From assembly GCA_027483405.1 (NCBI GenBank), contig JAIXUU010000047.1:1-57745 (forward strand): a stretch of 57,745 bases of DNA, given 5' to 3'. This stretch comes from Planctomyces sp. Lineage in GTDB: Bacteria; Planctomycetota; Planctomycetia; Planctomycetales; Planctomycetaceae. Numbering within the stretch: position 1 is the first letter of the stretch; every line of letters begins with the position of its first letter. Shown here piece by piece: positions 48,003-56,664 of the stretch. The position numbers and the translations under genes are program-made. The notes below the pieces were generated by a model that searched no databases, was not told where the DNA came from, and worked only from the letters and a program-made list of their open reading frames with translations.

Positions 48003-48427
48003 AGGCAGAATTGACGCCACTGAAAGGTGGCCCTGTGATTCCTATCACGCGAGACATTACGCTGATCGGCCGTCAGGAAGATCTGTGCGATGTCTTTATT
48101 GATAAAAGCAGTATTTCCAAGCTGCACTGTCTCATCGTCCGGACCGATGGATTGCTGTTCATCCGCGATCTGGGAAGTACGAATGGCACGAAGGTCAATG
48201 GGCAACGGGTTGTCAGGGGAGCACTTTTGCCAGGGGATGAACTTTCACTGGCCAGCGAGAAGTTCCGCGTCACCATGGGGCCAGCCGATCCCGTGGTTCA
48301 TCAGCAGGAAGCACATACTGAGGTCATCGAAGTCGCTATTCCTGAGGATCGGCTGAAGCTCTCTCCGGAAACACCACTGCCAGCGAACGTGCCATCTCGC
48401 AGTGATGTCAAGCTGATCGAAGAATAG
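47999..48427 (+). CDS. FHA-domain protein
   Basis: The FHA domain binds phosphothreonine on partner proteins. The 142-residue product is mostly one FHA domain (about 15-95), with TLIGRQEDLCDVFID, then SSISKLHCLIV and the loop DLGSTNGTKVNGQRV. The phosphopeptide contacts R (in GRQE), S (in SSIS, SK) and N (in STNGT) are all present. A 45-residue Glu/Pro tail ends in RSDVKLIEE. No kinase gene adjoins, so the phosphorylated partner is elsewhere. ATG at 47999 overlaps the preceding small frame, which suggests translational coupling with it. Confidence 0.9.
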   Translation: MKAELTPLKGGPVIPITRDITLIGRQEDLCDVFIDKSSISKLHCLIVRTDGLLFIRDLGSTNGTKVNGQRVVRGALLPGDELSLASEKFRVTMGPADPVVHQQEAHTEVIEVAIPEDRLKLSPETPLPANVPSRSDVKLIEE

Positions 48428-48521
48428 CTCGCCATGGGATGTCTGGTTCACACTGCATGTGCGTCGGCAGGCGGATTTCTATTCTTCCGAGTGATGTGAT
48501 TTACTCGCTGCATGGGCTGGG

Positions 48522-49001
48522 TTAGAGCGGACTGATTGAAGAAATCTCATCGAGACCGATCGGCAAAGTGGTCGTTAGCTGCTGTGAATGACCGTCGCGA
48601 TAGACCAGAACGATCTGCTCACCACGGCTCAATCGACCATTGATATAGCCCGAAATTTCGCTCCCATTACAAAGCGAAACTTTCCACTGGCGAGATTCAT
48701 CAAAGCCAAGCTCCGTATGTATCACCCCTTCAAAACGCTCCCAGGCCCAGGGCCATAAGGTGGCATCTGGCGAGATCTGCCCGGCGAGATCAACCCAATT
48801 CAAGGCGGCAAGCCGAAGTTCGGTGACATGGGCAAAGCGGCACCAGGGGCGCAACACGTGCTGAATCCAATGCTTTCGGGATTCCACAAGACTGACAAAA
48901 TCAGTGACGTCAGAAACCTCTCGTGGGGAGTTGGTCGCCAATCCTGACAGTGGAACGAAAGTGGATGACGCTGCAGCCATCGATGCTTCCAACTCGTCCA
49001 T
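48522..49001 (-). CDS. Conserved-looking protein, unknown function
   Basis: The 159-residue product has an Ala/Ser-rich start, then a helical block with RKHWIQHVLRPWCRFAHVTELRL and ALNWVDLAGQISPDATLWPWAWERFEGV (Trp-rich), then a beta segment GYINGRLSRGEQIVLVYRDG. I see no known domain. The Trp-rich block is distinctive enough to suggest a conserved family. Ribosome site AAGGTGG lies nine bases before the ATG at 49001. It is followed by FHA on the other strand and preceded by tmk with a 106-base gap, so it may belong to a minus-strand series with tmk. Confidence 0.62.
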   Translation of the reverse strand: MDELEASMAAASSTFVPLSGLATNSPREVSDVTDFVSLVESRKHWIQHVLRPWCRFAHVTELRLAALNWVDLAGQISPDATLWPWAWERFEGVIHTELGFDESRQWKVSLCNGSEISGYINGRLSRGEQIVLVYRDGHSQQLTTTLPIGLDEISSISPL

Positions 49002-49107
49002 GAACTCGCCACCTTCCTTTCATTCACTCTGCAGGTAAACAAGTGCAGCATAATCTGCCGGCTCTCGTTCCTGTTTTGGCTTCAGTGGGCTTGAACTGAA
49101 AACCCGA

Positions 49108-49818
49108 TTAAATCCGCCTGGAGATGAAGGATTCTACAAGCGTGTAGATTTCCTCAGCAATTTCTGTCTGCGAACGGAGCATCGAATTCTGGAGGCAGGG
49201 GACGACATGCCAGTAAGGGTTATTCGCGGCCAGATTTCGATATTCAATCAGTACGCGTTCCAGATAATGCTGATCCGCCTCATGAAGATCGGCCTTAGAT
49301 GTCGTGTAGTCCCGCGCCTGTTTGCGATCAATCAACGTTGTCGCAGTTTCCGCAGTGGTATCCAGAAGCACCACCAGATCGGGCCTGGGCATTTGATAGA
49401 GATGATACTCGACGTGCTCAATCCACTGTTGCATTTCGGCTCGCAACTCGGGCTGGGCCTTGGTGAGTTGATGAGCCAGATTCGAAGGAATGTATCGATC
49501 GCAAAGTACAATCTTGCCTTCGTTCAACGCGGTTTGGAGAAGATCACGACTCTCGAAGCGATCGCCGGCATAGAGCATTGCTGCCAGAAAAGGGTGAACC
49601 TGCTCCAAAGTGCCAAATCTCCCATTGAGAAAATCGGCGACGCGCTGTCCGAAGAATGTGCTTTCGTAGCGAGGAAAGCTCAGCGTAAAAACGTCTCGTG
49701 ATGTTGACTTGAGACGTTCGTGGAGGAGTTTGGTCTGGGTTCCTTTCCCCGCACCGTCGATTCCTTCAATGACAATCAATAACCCGGAAGATGGATGCGG
49801 ACGATGTTCGAGAACCAC
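49108..49818 (-). CDS. tmk: Thymidylate kinase
   Basis: Tmk phosphorylates dTMP to dTDP. The 236-residue product has P-loop EGIDGAGKGTQTKLL near 18-32, DRYIPSNLAHQ near 108 and a lid with RKQARDY near 175. DRFESRDLL precedes the DRY motif. Residues 1-12 are an extra lead-in, and the frame starts with GTG at 49818 after AAGGCGG. The length is slightly above the usual 205-215 residues because of the lead-in and a longer region before the lid. It is followed by the Trp-rich unknown protein and preceded by a STAS gene. Confidence 0.93.
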   Translation of the reverse strand: MVLEHRPHPSSGLLIVIEGIDGAGKGTQTKLLHERLKSTSRDVFTLSFPRYESTFFGQRVADFLNGRFGTLEQVHPFLAAMLYAGDRFESRDLLQTALNEGKIVLCDRYIPSNLAHQLTKAQPELRAEMQQWIEHVEYHLYQMPRPDLVVLLDTTAETATTLIDRKQARDYTTSKADLHEADQHYLERVLIEYRNLAANNPYWHVVPCLQNSMLRSQTEIAEEIYTLVESFISRRI

Positions 49819-49910
49819 CAGGACAACCGCCTTCTTTATGGAGCTGTTTCTACCGTTCGAAAATCTTTCGATGGGAGAATATCGAGGATCGTCCTCGTTG
49901 CTGCAACTCG

Positions 49911-50285
49911 TCAGGTGGCCTGCAACTGGCTGATCCCTGAAGGAACATCGATGGCCATCAGGAAGTAATCCTGCAGGCGACTCAGTTTCAGCACATCGGC
50001 AACTCCACCATTGGCGGCTGCCAGGACCATACGACCATCTTTACGATGAAGACGCCGATGAAGAGTGATTAACTTTCCGAGAGCTGCGCTGGTCACAAAG
50101 GTGACACGTTCCAGACTGACCACAAGTTTACGGCAGTTAAATGTATCGATTAAGGACAGAAGTTCCTGCGACATCTGTTCGAGGTTTTCGTCCTCAGTCA
50201 ATAACTTGCGGCTAATGGTGGCGACAAGCACATCACCGTTAGGCTGAAGGTCAAAAAAACTTGCTTGAAACTCAGGTTGACTCAT
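49911..50285 (-). CDS. STAS-domain protein (anti-sigma factor antagonist-like)
   Basis: The 124-residue product is one STAS domain. It has GDVLVATISRKLLTEDENLEQM near 16, KLVVSLERVTFVTSAALGKLITLHRRL near 53-79 and GRMVLAAANGGVADVLKLSRLQDYF. The usual phospho-acceptor segment D-x-S-x-x-x-L-x-S-x-G reads VTFVTSAALG. A Ser/Thr is available, but the usual Asp two residues before it is not obvious, so partner-switching is uncertain. ATG at 50285 has AAGGTGG upstream, and the longer frame (to 50393) overlaps mtaB and is rejected. No anti-sigma kinase or phosphatase gene is nearby. Confidence 0.88.
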   Translation of the reverse strand: MSQPEFQASFFDLQPNGDVLVATISRKLLTEDENLEQMSQELLSLIDTFNCRKLVVSLERVTFVTSAALGKLITLHRRLHRKDGRMVLAAANGGVADVLKLSRLQDYFLMAIDVPSGISQLQAT

Positions 50286-50359
50286 TCGAACCACCTTCGC
50301 TCTGCCTGAATTCACAACAAGGAACACCGCCAACTCGGACAGTAGAGTCGAGGTGTTTC

Positions 50360-51682
50360 TTACACTTGCAAGACTTCTGCCCCTTGACCCCAAAGCATAC
50401 CCTGCCGCACGCCAATCACCAATGTTTCTCTCAATTGTCCTAAATCGGAGGCATTTCCCGCGAGGATTACGGGACAGTAACGCTCGTCGGTACCAACGAC
50501 TAAATCAGGATGGTCAGGATGAATGGACTCGACCATAACCTCGATTCTGGAACCTTTCAGATTTTCTCCAAAGGATTGCGCCAGTTGGAGTTCGAGATCT
50601 TCGAGAGCCTTGATCCGAGCATTGATCACATGTCCATGGACACGGTCAGGGAATGTGGCGGCTGGAGTTCCTTCGCGGGCACTGAAGGAGAAGGCATGAA
50701 TTTTTGTGAATCCTACGTTCTGGCAGACGTCGAGAGTTTCAGCAAACTCTTCGTCGGTTTCACCGGGAAAACCTACGATGACATCTGTGGAAAACCCCGG
50801 GTGAGGCAAAGCTTCTTTGAGTTGATCGACAATGTCGATGAATTTTTCTCTGGTATAGCGCCTTCTCATTCGCGACAGCACGGCATTCGAGCCACTTTGC
50901 AGGGCAGGGTGGAACTGAGGACAGAGGTGTTCGGCACTACTGACAGAGCTGATGAATTCATCCGTCATTTCAGCCGCTTCAATGCTCGATAGACGCATTC
51001 TCCAGTGACCAGGGATCTTGTCGAGCCGGTCAATCAGATGCCAGAGCCTGATCCGGGCAGCACCGGGTGTTCTCCTCCTGAGATCCACTCCGTAGTGACC
51101 GATGTGGACACCGGTCAGGATGATTTCCTGATATCCATTGGCGATCAGCTGGCGGACTTCCCGCTCGATGTCTTCGGGTTCGCGACTGATCAGATGGGGA
51201 CGCACCTGGGGAATAATGCAGTAGGTGCAGCGCAGAGCACATCCATCCTGAACTTTCACATATGCCCGCTTGCGTCCCTCAAACCGTTCAATCCCTCGTG
51301 GAAATTCAACCACCCCATATCGCTGGAGAACATCGGGCAATTCGCGGCGATCAGTGACGACCTCATGCACTGAGGGGAGTTGGCGAAACGATTCCGGTGA
51401 TCTCGTCACACCACAACCAACGACAATCGTCCGTGTCCCTGGATTCGACTTTGCTAACTGGCGGACGACTTGCCGCGATCGGGATTCACCGTTCGCTGTG
51501 ACAGTGCAGGTGTTTACGAAGCACAGGTCGGCGATTTCGTGTTCATTAACTTCGCGATATCCGTGTCGGGCCAGCGCTTCTTTGACAAGTTGTGTTTCGT
51601 ACTGATTCACCTTGCAGCCGAGCGTGACAAGGCGGCAAGTTCGCGAAGGAGTGCCAGCTGAATTCGGTTCGACAGACGACAT
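50360..51682 (-). CDS. mtaB: tRNA t6A37 methylthiotransferase MtaB
   Basis: MtaB is a radical-SAM enzyme that adds a methylthio group to t6A37 of tRNA. The 440-residue product has the N-terminal domain with cluster cysteines in RLVTLGCKVNQYE, VNTCTVT and VVGCGVT. The radical-SAM CxxxCxxC is in VQDGCALRCTYCIIPQ near 150. LTGVHIGHYG and RLSSIEAAEMTDEF follow. The C-terminal TRAM-like region covers about 370-435. ATG at 51682 is chosen over TTG at 51691. MtaB uses SAM made by MetK. It has a minus-strand neighbour (STAS) 75 bases downstream. Confidence 0.94.
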   Translation of the reverse strand: MSSVEPNSAGTPSRTCRLVTLGCKVNQYETQLVKEALARHGYREVNEHEIADLCFVNTCTVTANGESRSRQVVRQLAKSNPGTRTIVVGCGVTRSPESFRQLPSVHEVVTDRRELPDVLQRYGVVEFPRGIERFEGRKRAYVKVQDGCALRCTYCIIPQVRPHLISREPEDIEREVRQLIANGYQEIILTGVHIGHYGVDLRRRTPGAARIRLWHLIDRLDKIPGHWRMRLSSIEAAEMTDEFISSVSSAEHLCPQFHPALQSGSNAVLSRMRRRYTREKFIDIVDQLKEALPHPGFSTDVIVGFPGETDEEFAETLDVCQNVGFTKIHAFSFSAREGTPAATFPDRVHGHVINARIKALEDLELQLAQSFGENLKGSRIEVMVESIHPDHPDLVVGTDERYCPVILAGNASDLGQLRETLVIGVRQGMLWGQGAEVLQV

Positions 51683-51929
51683 TGGCAGCAAAAAATCCTG
51701 ATGAGCGAAGCTAATTCAAATCTATTGTAGAAGAAACCTTGGTATTGGCTTGAAATACCTTCTGGCAATGTGAATAGCTGCCAAGACCCAGAGCTTGATT
51801 GTGCAGGCAACAGAACCTCGTAGAACTCATGATGCGATTCATTTATCCGCACCATCAGTCAACTTTACTCACTGGCGCCGTTCCTGATCAGCAAACTTCA
51901 CCGACTGGAAGTCGTAGTAGATCCGAGAC

Positions 51930-51952
51930 AGCCGCTCAACAGATGAGCGGCT
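51930..51952. repeat. Inverted repeat, 8-bp arms
   Basis: AGCCGCTC and GAGCGGCT form a perfect 8-bp stem with a 7-base loop. There is no T-tract on either strand, so terminator function is doubtful. It lies between mtaB and the disordered-protein gene. Confidence 0.5.
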
Positions 51953-51961
51953 GCTCTGATT

Positions 51962-51995
51962 CAGCTGTGACCCATTTTCAGCTGTGACCCATTTT
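51962..51995. repeat. Perfect 17-bp tandem duplication
   Basis: Two adjacent identical copies of CAGCTGTGACCCATTTT (51962-51978, 51979-51995) lie 18 bases before the stop codon of the minus-strand disordered-protein gene. Confidence 0.92.
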
Positions 51996-52013
51996 CGGCG
52001 ACGGTCACCTGAT

Positions 52014-53840
52014 TTAACTGCGATATCTGTCACCTCGCCGATGATCGTCGCGGCGCGGCCTGGAGGAGCGATCTCCTTCAGTGGATGCTGGTGTTTTGAC
52101 GAGCATCCCGATCGCTTCTTCCCAGGTGGGGATATCGTCGTAGTTGGCAGGAGTTACCGGATCGTGCGAAGCTTCATCAACAGTTTGTGAAACGGTTGCT
52201 ACCGGTCGCCTCGATGGAGGAACTTCGAGGTCGCGTGGAGATCGTTCGGTGTAGTTTTCATCACTCACCGGCCGACGCGACCTGTGCCTGGGCTCATCAA
52301 CAAACTCGTTGTCCCGATCACCGATAACAGGATCACTTTCTTTTTTGACACGAGGCGATTCGCTACGGGCAGATTCTGCACGGGGTGGCCTGGCTGGTCG
52401 ATCAGTGCGTTCCTCTGACGCTCTGCGGGGACTACGGTCACGCCTTGAACGATCCCTCGCTGGTTTGTCCGCAGAGCTTTTCTCTGTTCGTGGTGCAGGC
52501 CGTTCGCGCTCGGAGAGCTCGAGCTCGGGTTCATCTGGATCAAGTGCGCGACTGTCTTCGAGATGCTCCTCAAGTTCATCACTGTCTGTACCAAACTCTT
52601 CGGCGACCAAAGGATCGCGCGAAGTTTCGCCAGGCCGATTTCCTGGACGACGACGACGGCGACGGCGGCGACGGCGGCGAACTTCACCTTCTTCTGAAAT
52701 CTCAGAAGATTCTGCGACGAAGGCGACGTCATCGATTTCTGTCACGTCGTCCAGTTCATCATCTTCAGCCAGAGCGTCAACGGGAACTGGTCGTCGTGGT
52801 TGTGAAACCGGTCGAGGAGGGCGGCGCGATGGAGATCGCTCAGAAGTTCCTGCGGACTCACTCAAGCCTGAGCCAAATTCGTCATCATTGGCGGACTGAT
52901 AAGCGGCACGCTCCGTTGCTGGAAGTCGTTCTTCAGCAACTCGTCTCTGGCGTGGTTGACTGGAGGGAGGATACGAATCGTCTCGAGCGGCTTTGGATCG
53001 TGGCACTCCTGAACTTGAATCAGTGGCTCCGGCATGAGCTTCAGCCGATCGGGGTCTCCGTTCCTGCGGAGTTCCTTCGCGAGTGCCAGACTTTCTTTCA
53101 GACCGTCTTTCTCCGGGAGCCGCCGATGAGGAGGGGCGACCACTACGCTCAGATTCTCCTCCGGAATCTCTGGAGGCAGAACGGCGACCTCTCTTCTCAG
53201 CCGCATGGGGATCTGCGAGTTCACGTGCCTGGCGAGAATTCCTCGCAACTTCCGCTTCGAGAGTCTTGAGCAGATCTTTCGGGCGAGACTCGCGGGACTT
53301 GCCTTGCGGTTCGTCCCAGTTCCAGCTTTCGAGGGCATCCCAGTAGTCATCACCCTGTTCGGCGATCGTCATGGGGAATTCATTGTCGGAAGGAACGTCT
53401 TCAAGTTCGTCCTCGTCAAGCTCACTTCTGGGGGGCTCGACGCGACTGGTTGTCTCTTTTGTGACAGATGCTTTTTGAGGAGCACGGGGTGCAGGTCTGG
53501 CTGGACTAACGTCTCGAACTTCAGCCACAGCTTCAAACTCTTCGGCCTCTTCCTCGATATCGGAGTCGAACAGGTCGCTTCCAAACGCATCGTCGATCAC
53601 TTTTTTTCGCCGTGCAGGAGCCGGCGAGGCCGGTGCAGGCAGTTCGGTGATGGAGGGCGTTTCAATGATGGGCTCTTCCTGAGGAAGAGTTGCTGCTGTG
53701 GGAATCGATTCGTTCAACTCGTCAGGATCTGGCAGATCCAGTTCATCGTCGACACCGAACTCAATACCGAACAAATCAGAAGCAAGTTTGCCCCAGGAGT
53801 CATCATCGTGGGCCAAAGGGCGTTTTGGCGGGTTCGTCAT
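52014..53840 (-). CDS. Large intrinsically disordered charged protein
   Basis: The 608-residue product is almost all Asp/Glu, Arg, Ser and Pro and should be disordered. Three ordered-looking islands stand out: DDSWGKLASDLFGIEFG near 10-26, DDYWDALESWNWDEP near 150, and IPTWEEAIGMLVKT near the end. An 11-Arg run (VRRRR...RPGN, about 52646-52681) lies in the middle, and the tail is Arg/Asp/Ser-rich (RRDDHRRGDRYRS). The basic patches fit nucleic-acid binding and the acidic ones ribosome- or chromatin-like partners. The function is unknown. ATG at 53840 is preferred to one 28 codons upstream because it has GAGAAG nearby and a protein-like start. Long antisense frames here are composition artefacts. 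Confidence 0.75.
   Translation of the reverse strand: MTNPPKRPLAHDDDSWGKLASDLFGIEFGVDDELDLPDPDELNESIPTAATLPQEEPIIETPSITELPAPASPAPARRKKVIDDAFGSDLFDSDIEEEAEEFEAVAEVRDVSPARPAPRAPQKASVTKETTSRVEPPRSELDEDELEDVPSDNEFPMTIAEQGDDYWDALESWNWDEPQGKSRESRPKDLLKTLEAEVARNSRQARELADPHAAEKRGRRSASRDSGGESERSGRPSSSAAPGERRSERKSGTREGTPQERRPRSAEAHAGATDSSSGVPRSKAARDDSYPPSSQPRQRRVAEERLPATERAAYQSANDDEFGSGLSESAGTSERSPSRRPPRPVSQPRRPVPVDALAEDDELDDVTEIDDVAFVAESSEISEEGEVRRRRRRRRRRRPGNRPGETSRDPLVAEEFGTDSDELEEHLEDSRALDPDEPELELSERERPAPRTEKSSADKPARDRSRRDRSPRRASEERTDRPARPPRAESARSESPRVKKESDPVIGDRDNEFVDEPRHRSRRPVSDENYTERSPRDLEVPPSRRPVATVSQTVDEASHDPVTPANYDDIPTWEEAIGMLVKTPASTEGDRSSRPRRDDHRRGDRYRS
52646..52681. repeat. CGN triplet run encoding eleven Arg
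   Basis: A short CG-rich triplet tract (ACG/GCG on plus, CGT/CGC on minus) gives eleven Arg codons in a row in the minus-strand gene. Confidence 0.85.
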
Positions 53841-54017
53841 ATCTTCTCGCAGTCCATTGATATGCCGGAAGCGATCACAGGAACGCAGGACGCTGCGCTC
53901 AAACCGGACTGCTTGCCACGGCAAACAAGATCATCCCATAAGCGGCCCCGAACCGCAAATGTGATGTGGGTGACTACGACCGAAATATCGCAGTAAACGG
54001 GACTTGAGTAAGATTTT

Positions 54018-54491
54018 TTACGAGGGACGGGTCTGTGTATGGCGAGCCTGCAGGATTTCTGATTGCCGACGAATGGCTGATTGCAGAATTTCTGCGTATT
54101 TGTCGGGCTCATGAAATCCTGTGGATCGAGCGAGAAGTTCAGCCTCCGTATTGATGACGACAGTCGCCGGGAGGGCTTCGACATCGAGAATCTTGGCCGC
54201 TTTATCGTCCTTGTCAAAATCGAGTTTGACGGGTACGAATTCGCGCATCACAAACTGCGCAAGCCGTTTATCCCCAAGGGTTTCCTTCTCAAGTTTATGG
54301 CAGAATCCGCACCAGCTGGCACCGAAGATAATTAGCAGGGGTTTTTGCCTCGAAAGGGCCTGCTGATGGGCTGGTTTAAGTGCCGTAAACCAGTTGACCT
54401 TCGAGGTCTCGGAAGCCATCGATAACTGGCTCAGCAACGGTTGTGCTGCACAAGTGCTGACAAATGCCTGCAGGAATGTCCGGCGATACAT
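54018..54491 (-). CDS. Tat-targeted thioredoxin-fold protein
   Basis: The 157-residue product has an N-terminal YRRTFLQAF, matching the twin-arginine motif (RRxFLx), then a short hydrophobic stretch and MASE. Folded export by Tat is therefore likely. The thioredoxin domain has IFGASWCGFCHKLEKETLGD with an intact CxxC (near 62-65), FVPVKLDFDKDD, and cis-Pro in VEALPATVVIN. It resembles the DUF255/thiol-disulfide group rather than classic Trx. ATG at 54491 is preferred to one 13 codons upstream, because it begins the Tat signal. The neighbours are the disordered protein and DUF4340. Confidence 0.86.
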   Translation of the reverse strand: MYRRTFLQAFVSTCAAQPLLSQLSMASETSKVNWFTALKPAHQQALSRQKPLLIIFGASWCGFCHKLEKETLGDKRLAQFVMREFVPVKLDFDKDDKAAKILDVEALPATVVINTEAELLARSTGFHEPDKYAEILQSAIRRQSEILQARHTQTRPS

Positions 54492-54815
54492 GTTTTGGCC
54501 CCCAAAAATGAGGGCGCACCAGACAAGCATCAGACGCCAGCCCTCACTTGGGGAAATATCGGCACAACTGCCAATCGCACTATCTTCAATTTTGGCGAAT
54601 CACTCGACTGGCAGCTTTTACCGGCAAAGTTCGGCCAGTTCGTCATAACCTTCTTTGGCGTTGATGCTTGCGAGGATTCAATCGACCTCGATCTGCCGAT
54701 TGTGGGTGGTTGGCACACAACATGTCGGGGAATCACGGAGTTTTTTTCTGCTCGCAAGCAGCCAAAGTTGACCGTTTCTGCCAGTACGCTGACAAATCTC
54801 AATCAAGGCGATGGT
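54492..54815. other. Intergenic region between thioredoxin-like and DUF4340 genes
   Basis: About 320 bases. A minus-strand frame at 54530-54802 has no ribosome site, no family match and Ser/Val-rich composition, so it is not accepted. No terminator or promoter is clear. Confidence 0.45.
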
Positions 54816-56456
54816 TTATGGAGCCCCTGGAAGTGTGATTCCCGGTGGGGTGGGAGCAGCAGATTGACCGGTCGTTTCTTCAGCTTTTTTGGGTTGAATG
54901 AGCGTTTTACGACCCTGCTGCAAAGCGTCGAAACTGTCAGAACTGATCACGTAGTACCAATCCGCAAAACGCTGATTGAGTTGCTTGACCTGTTTTTCGC
55001 CGAACATCTTCTTCGTTTCCCATTCCTGCAATTCATCCTTGTACTTGCGAGTCTCTTCCATAAAACGGGCCTGTGCTTCGGCAGCAGCTTTTTGGGAGGC
55101 GGCGATATCATCAGCATTTAAAGTCGTATTCGCCGGAGCGGTCGCACTGGCTGGGCCATCGGCTGTCGTGACGGAATCCGCAGGTTTTACACCCTCCGGC
55201 ATGACAAACGGTTTGGGTTCAACGGGCGGTGTGGGCTTCGGCCCTAAGGCCTCAGGATTAAACTGTGCCATCACAAACAGATACCGATTCTTCGCCTTGG
55301 AAGGATCGGTACTGGCTGGCTGGGTTGCCTTGGGATCGTTCGAATTCTCATCGCCCTTCTTTGTCGCAGCATCCTTGGAATCGTCTCGATTGGCGAAGCC
55401 AAATTCAACTTCCTCTTCGGTCCCGTTAAAGACATTACCAAACCGCAGGACATAGACCACACCCTCGTCGGTCATAGACACGAGATCACCTTCTTTGGAG
55501 TAGATCTCGGACGTTCCGTCTTCCGATTTGACAGGGAAGAAGCCACTGGAAAGTAAATCCATTTGAGTGGCTGGGTCGATGGCAATGCCTTTGTCAAACT
55601 TCAGATCGCGGCTGAGTCTCGCGGGCTTGGGACGGACACCGACAATTTTGAGATTGTCGAGGCCATCGACGAGTTTTTTCATTTCGGTCTCATTCACTTC
55701 CTCTTTGGAAGGGTCAAGACCTGTCATGACCCAGGGGTCCGTCGGCTTTTCTCGGGTCAGTTGATTCGTCTCGCGGCCCATCAATCGACCGCGGTTCTCA
55801 TCCACTGTGTATTTGTCGATAATAATGGTCTTGATGTTATTCGCTTCAAGTTTGAGCAGGTCAGGCTCAATCCAATCTGCAAATCGAGTTGAGAGATTGA
55901 TGTTCAGCTTGGCTGCATAGACATTCTTGTCATTGGAGTCGAGTGGACGAATGTAAAACTGGCCATTGTGGCCGGGAACAGCTTTACCAATCACATAGGA
56001 GGCCAGAACTTTACCATTCTCGTCCTTTAGGGTGATTCGCTGGCCGCGACCGGTCAGTTGAGTTGTATCCTCGGAGAGCGGGTCGATCACATCGAAGTCA
56101 CCATATTGAGAGGGCTGCCGACTGATCAGCTTCTCACGTTTGATGCCCGACATGGAAACAGCGGTTTTGGCAAGGCGGTCTTTGCCATCAGCCGGATAGT
56201 TATGCCTCGAAGGAATTCTCCAGACGCCATCTTTGAAGTCGACGGCAAACACTCGGGCCTCGGCGGTTTCCTTATCATAGGAGACAACCTCCAGAGATTT
56301 CGCATCCGAGGCGTTAGTGAATTCCGGGAAGAATTCCTTACCGACCGAGTCAAAATCCTTGGGAGGTTTGGGAGTCGATGGCCCAGCGAAAAGTGCGGCC
56401 ACCAGCGCGACTAAAGCCACACCGGCAAAAATAAGAGTTCGCTGTGTTTCTCGCAT
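54816..56456 (-). CDS. DUF4340 domain protein
   Basis: The 546-residue product starts with a membrane helix (about 6-26, RTLIFAGVALVALVAALFA), so it is anchored facing outward. The DUF4340 region (about 40-330) has GVWRIPSRHNYPADGKDRLAKTAVSM (cut: WRIPSRHNYPADG), GRGQRITLKDENG and FYIRPLDSNDKNVYAAKL. A Pro/Ala/Lys-rich segment (about 380-460) leads to a helical end with RKYKDELQEWETKKMFGEKQ. DUF4340 proteins are usually encoded next to GldG-type ABC transporter components, as here. It lies ten bases after a 44-codon ORF and near a GldG-like gene, probably one operon. Confidence 0.85.
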   Translation of the reverse strand: MRETQRTLIFAGVALVALVAALFAGPSTPKPPKDFDSVGKEFFPEFTNASDAKSLEVVSYDKETAEARVFAVDFKDGVWRIPSRHNYPADGKDRLAKTAVSMSGIKREKLISRQPSQYGDFDVIDPLSEDTTQLTGRGQRITLKDENGKVLASYVIGKAVPGHNGQFYIRPLDSNDKNVYAAKLNINLSTRFADWIEPDLLKLEANNIKTIIIDKYTVDENRGRLMGRETNQLTREKPTDPWVMTGLDPSKEEVNETEMKKLVDGLDNLKIVGVRPKPARLSRDLKFDKGIAIDPATQMDLLSSGFFPVKSEDGTSEIYSKEGDLVSMTDEGVVYVLRFGNVFNGTEEEVEFGFANRDDSKDAATKKGDENSNDPKATQPASTDPSKAKNRYLFVMAQFNPEALGPKPTPPVEPKPFVMPEGVKPADSVTTADGPASATAPANTTLNADDIAASQKAAAEAQARFMEETRKYKDELQEWETKKMFGEKQVKQLNQRFADWYYVISSDSFDALQQGRKTLIQPKKAEETTGQSAAPTPPGITLPGAP

Positions 56457-56465
56457 AGTGATGAC

Positions 56466-56600
56466 CTATTCAGACAAACTGACTTCAATGGGGATTTCAG
56501 CAGTTGGCTGTCGAGTGAAAATTCCTGAAGGAATGAGAGGCTTTTTGCCTCGTTTGTTTTCCAGATGTTTCTCGACCGGGAGTGAACCGAAAAACTTCAT
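56466..56600 (-). CDS. Possible 44-residue ORF between gldG-like and DUF4340 genes
   Basis: An ATG at 56600 opens a frame of 44 residues starting MKFFGSLPVEKHLENKRGKK and ending in EIPIEVSLSE, with its stop 9 bases before the DUF4340 ATG. It has a Lys/Arg-rich middle and no membrane helix. It lies on the same strand as its neighbours, in an otherwise empty 208-base gap. No good Shine-Dalgarno precedes it and no family is known, so it is tentative. Confidence 0.35.
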   Translation of the reverse strand: MKFFGSLPVEKHLENKRGKKPLIPSGIFTRQPTAEIPIEVSLSE

Positions 56601-56664
56601 GATGTAAGTTTCTCAAACCAGGTCGAGGGATGCTTTGTTTTGATAGTCCCTTGCGAAAGATGCT

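Larger units (their letters stand above)
51683..52013. other. Intergenic region upstream of mtaB
   Basis: About 330 bases on the 5' side of mtaB. It holds a GC-rich hairpin (51930-51952) with no T-tract and the 17-bp tandem repeat at 51962-51995. No gene or clear promoter was identified. Confidence 0.5.

Noticed and set aside
52385-53269. Long plus-strand frame (294 codons) antisense to the disordered protein
   Set aside because: It has no ribosome site or family match. It is open only because the minus-strand gene is rich in Arg, Asp and Ser codons.
53205-53996. Plus-strand frame of 263 codons, Cys/Phe-rich
   Set aside because: Antisense to the disordered protein and unlike any planctomycete protein; another composition shadow.
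54530-54802. Minus-strand 90-codon frame between the thioredoxin-like and DUF4340 genes
   Set aside because: No ribosome site or family; Ser/Val-rich non-coding composition.
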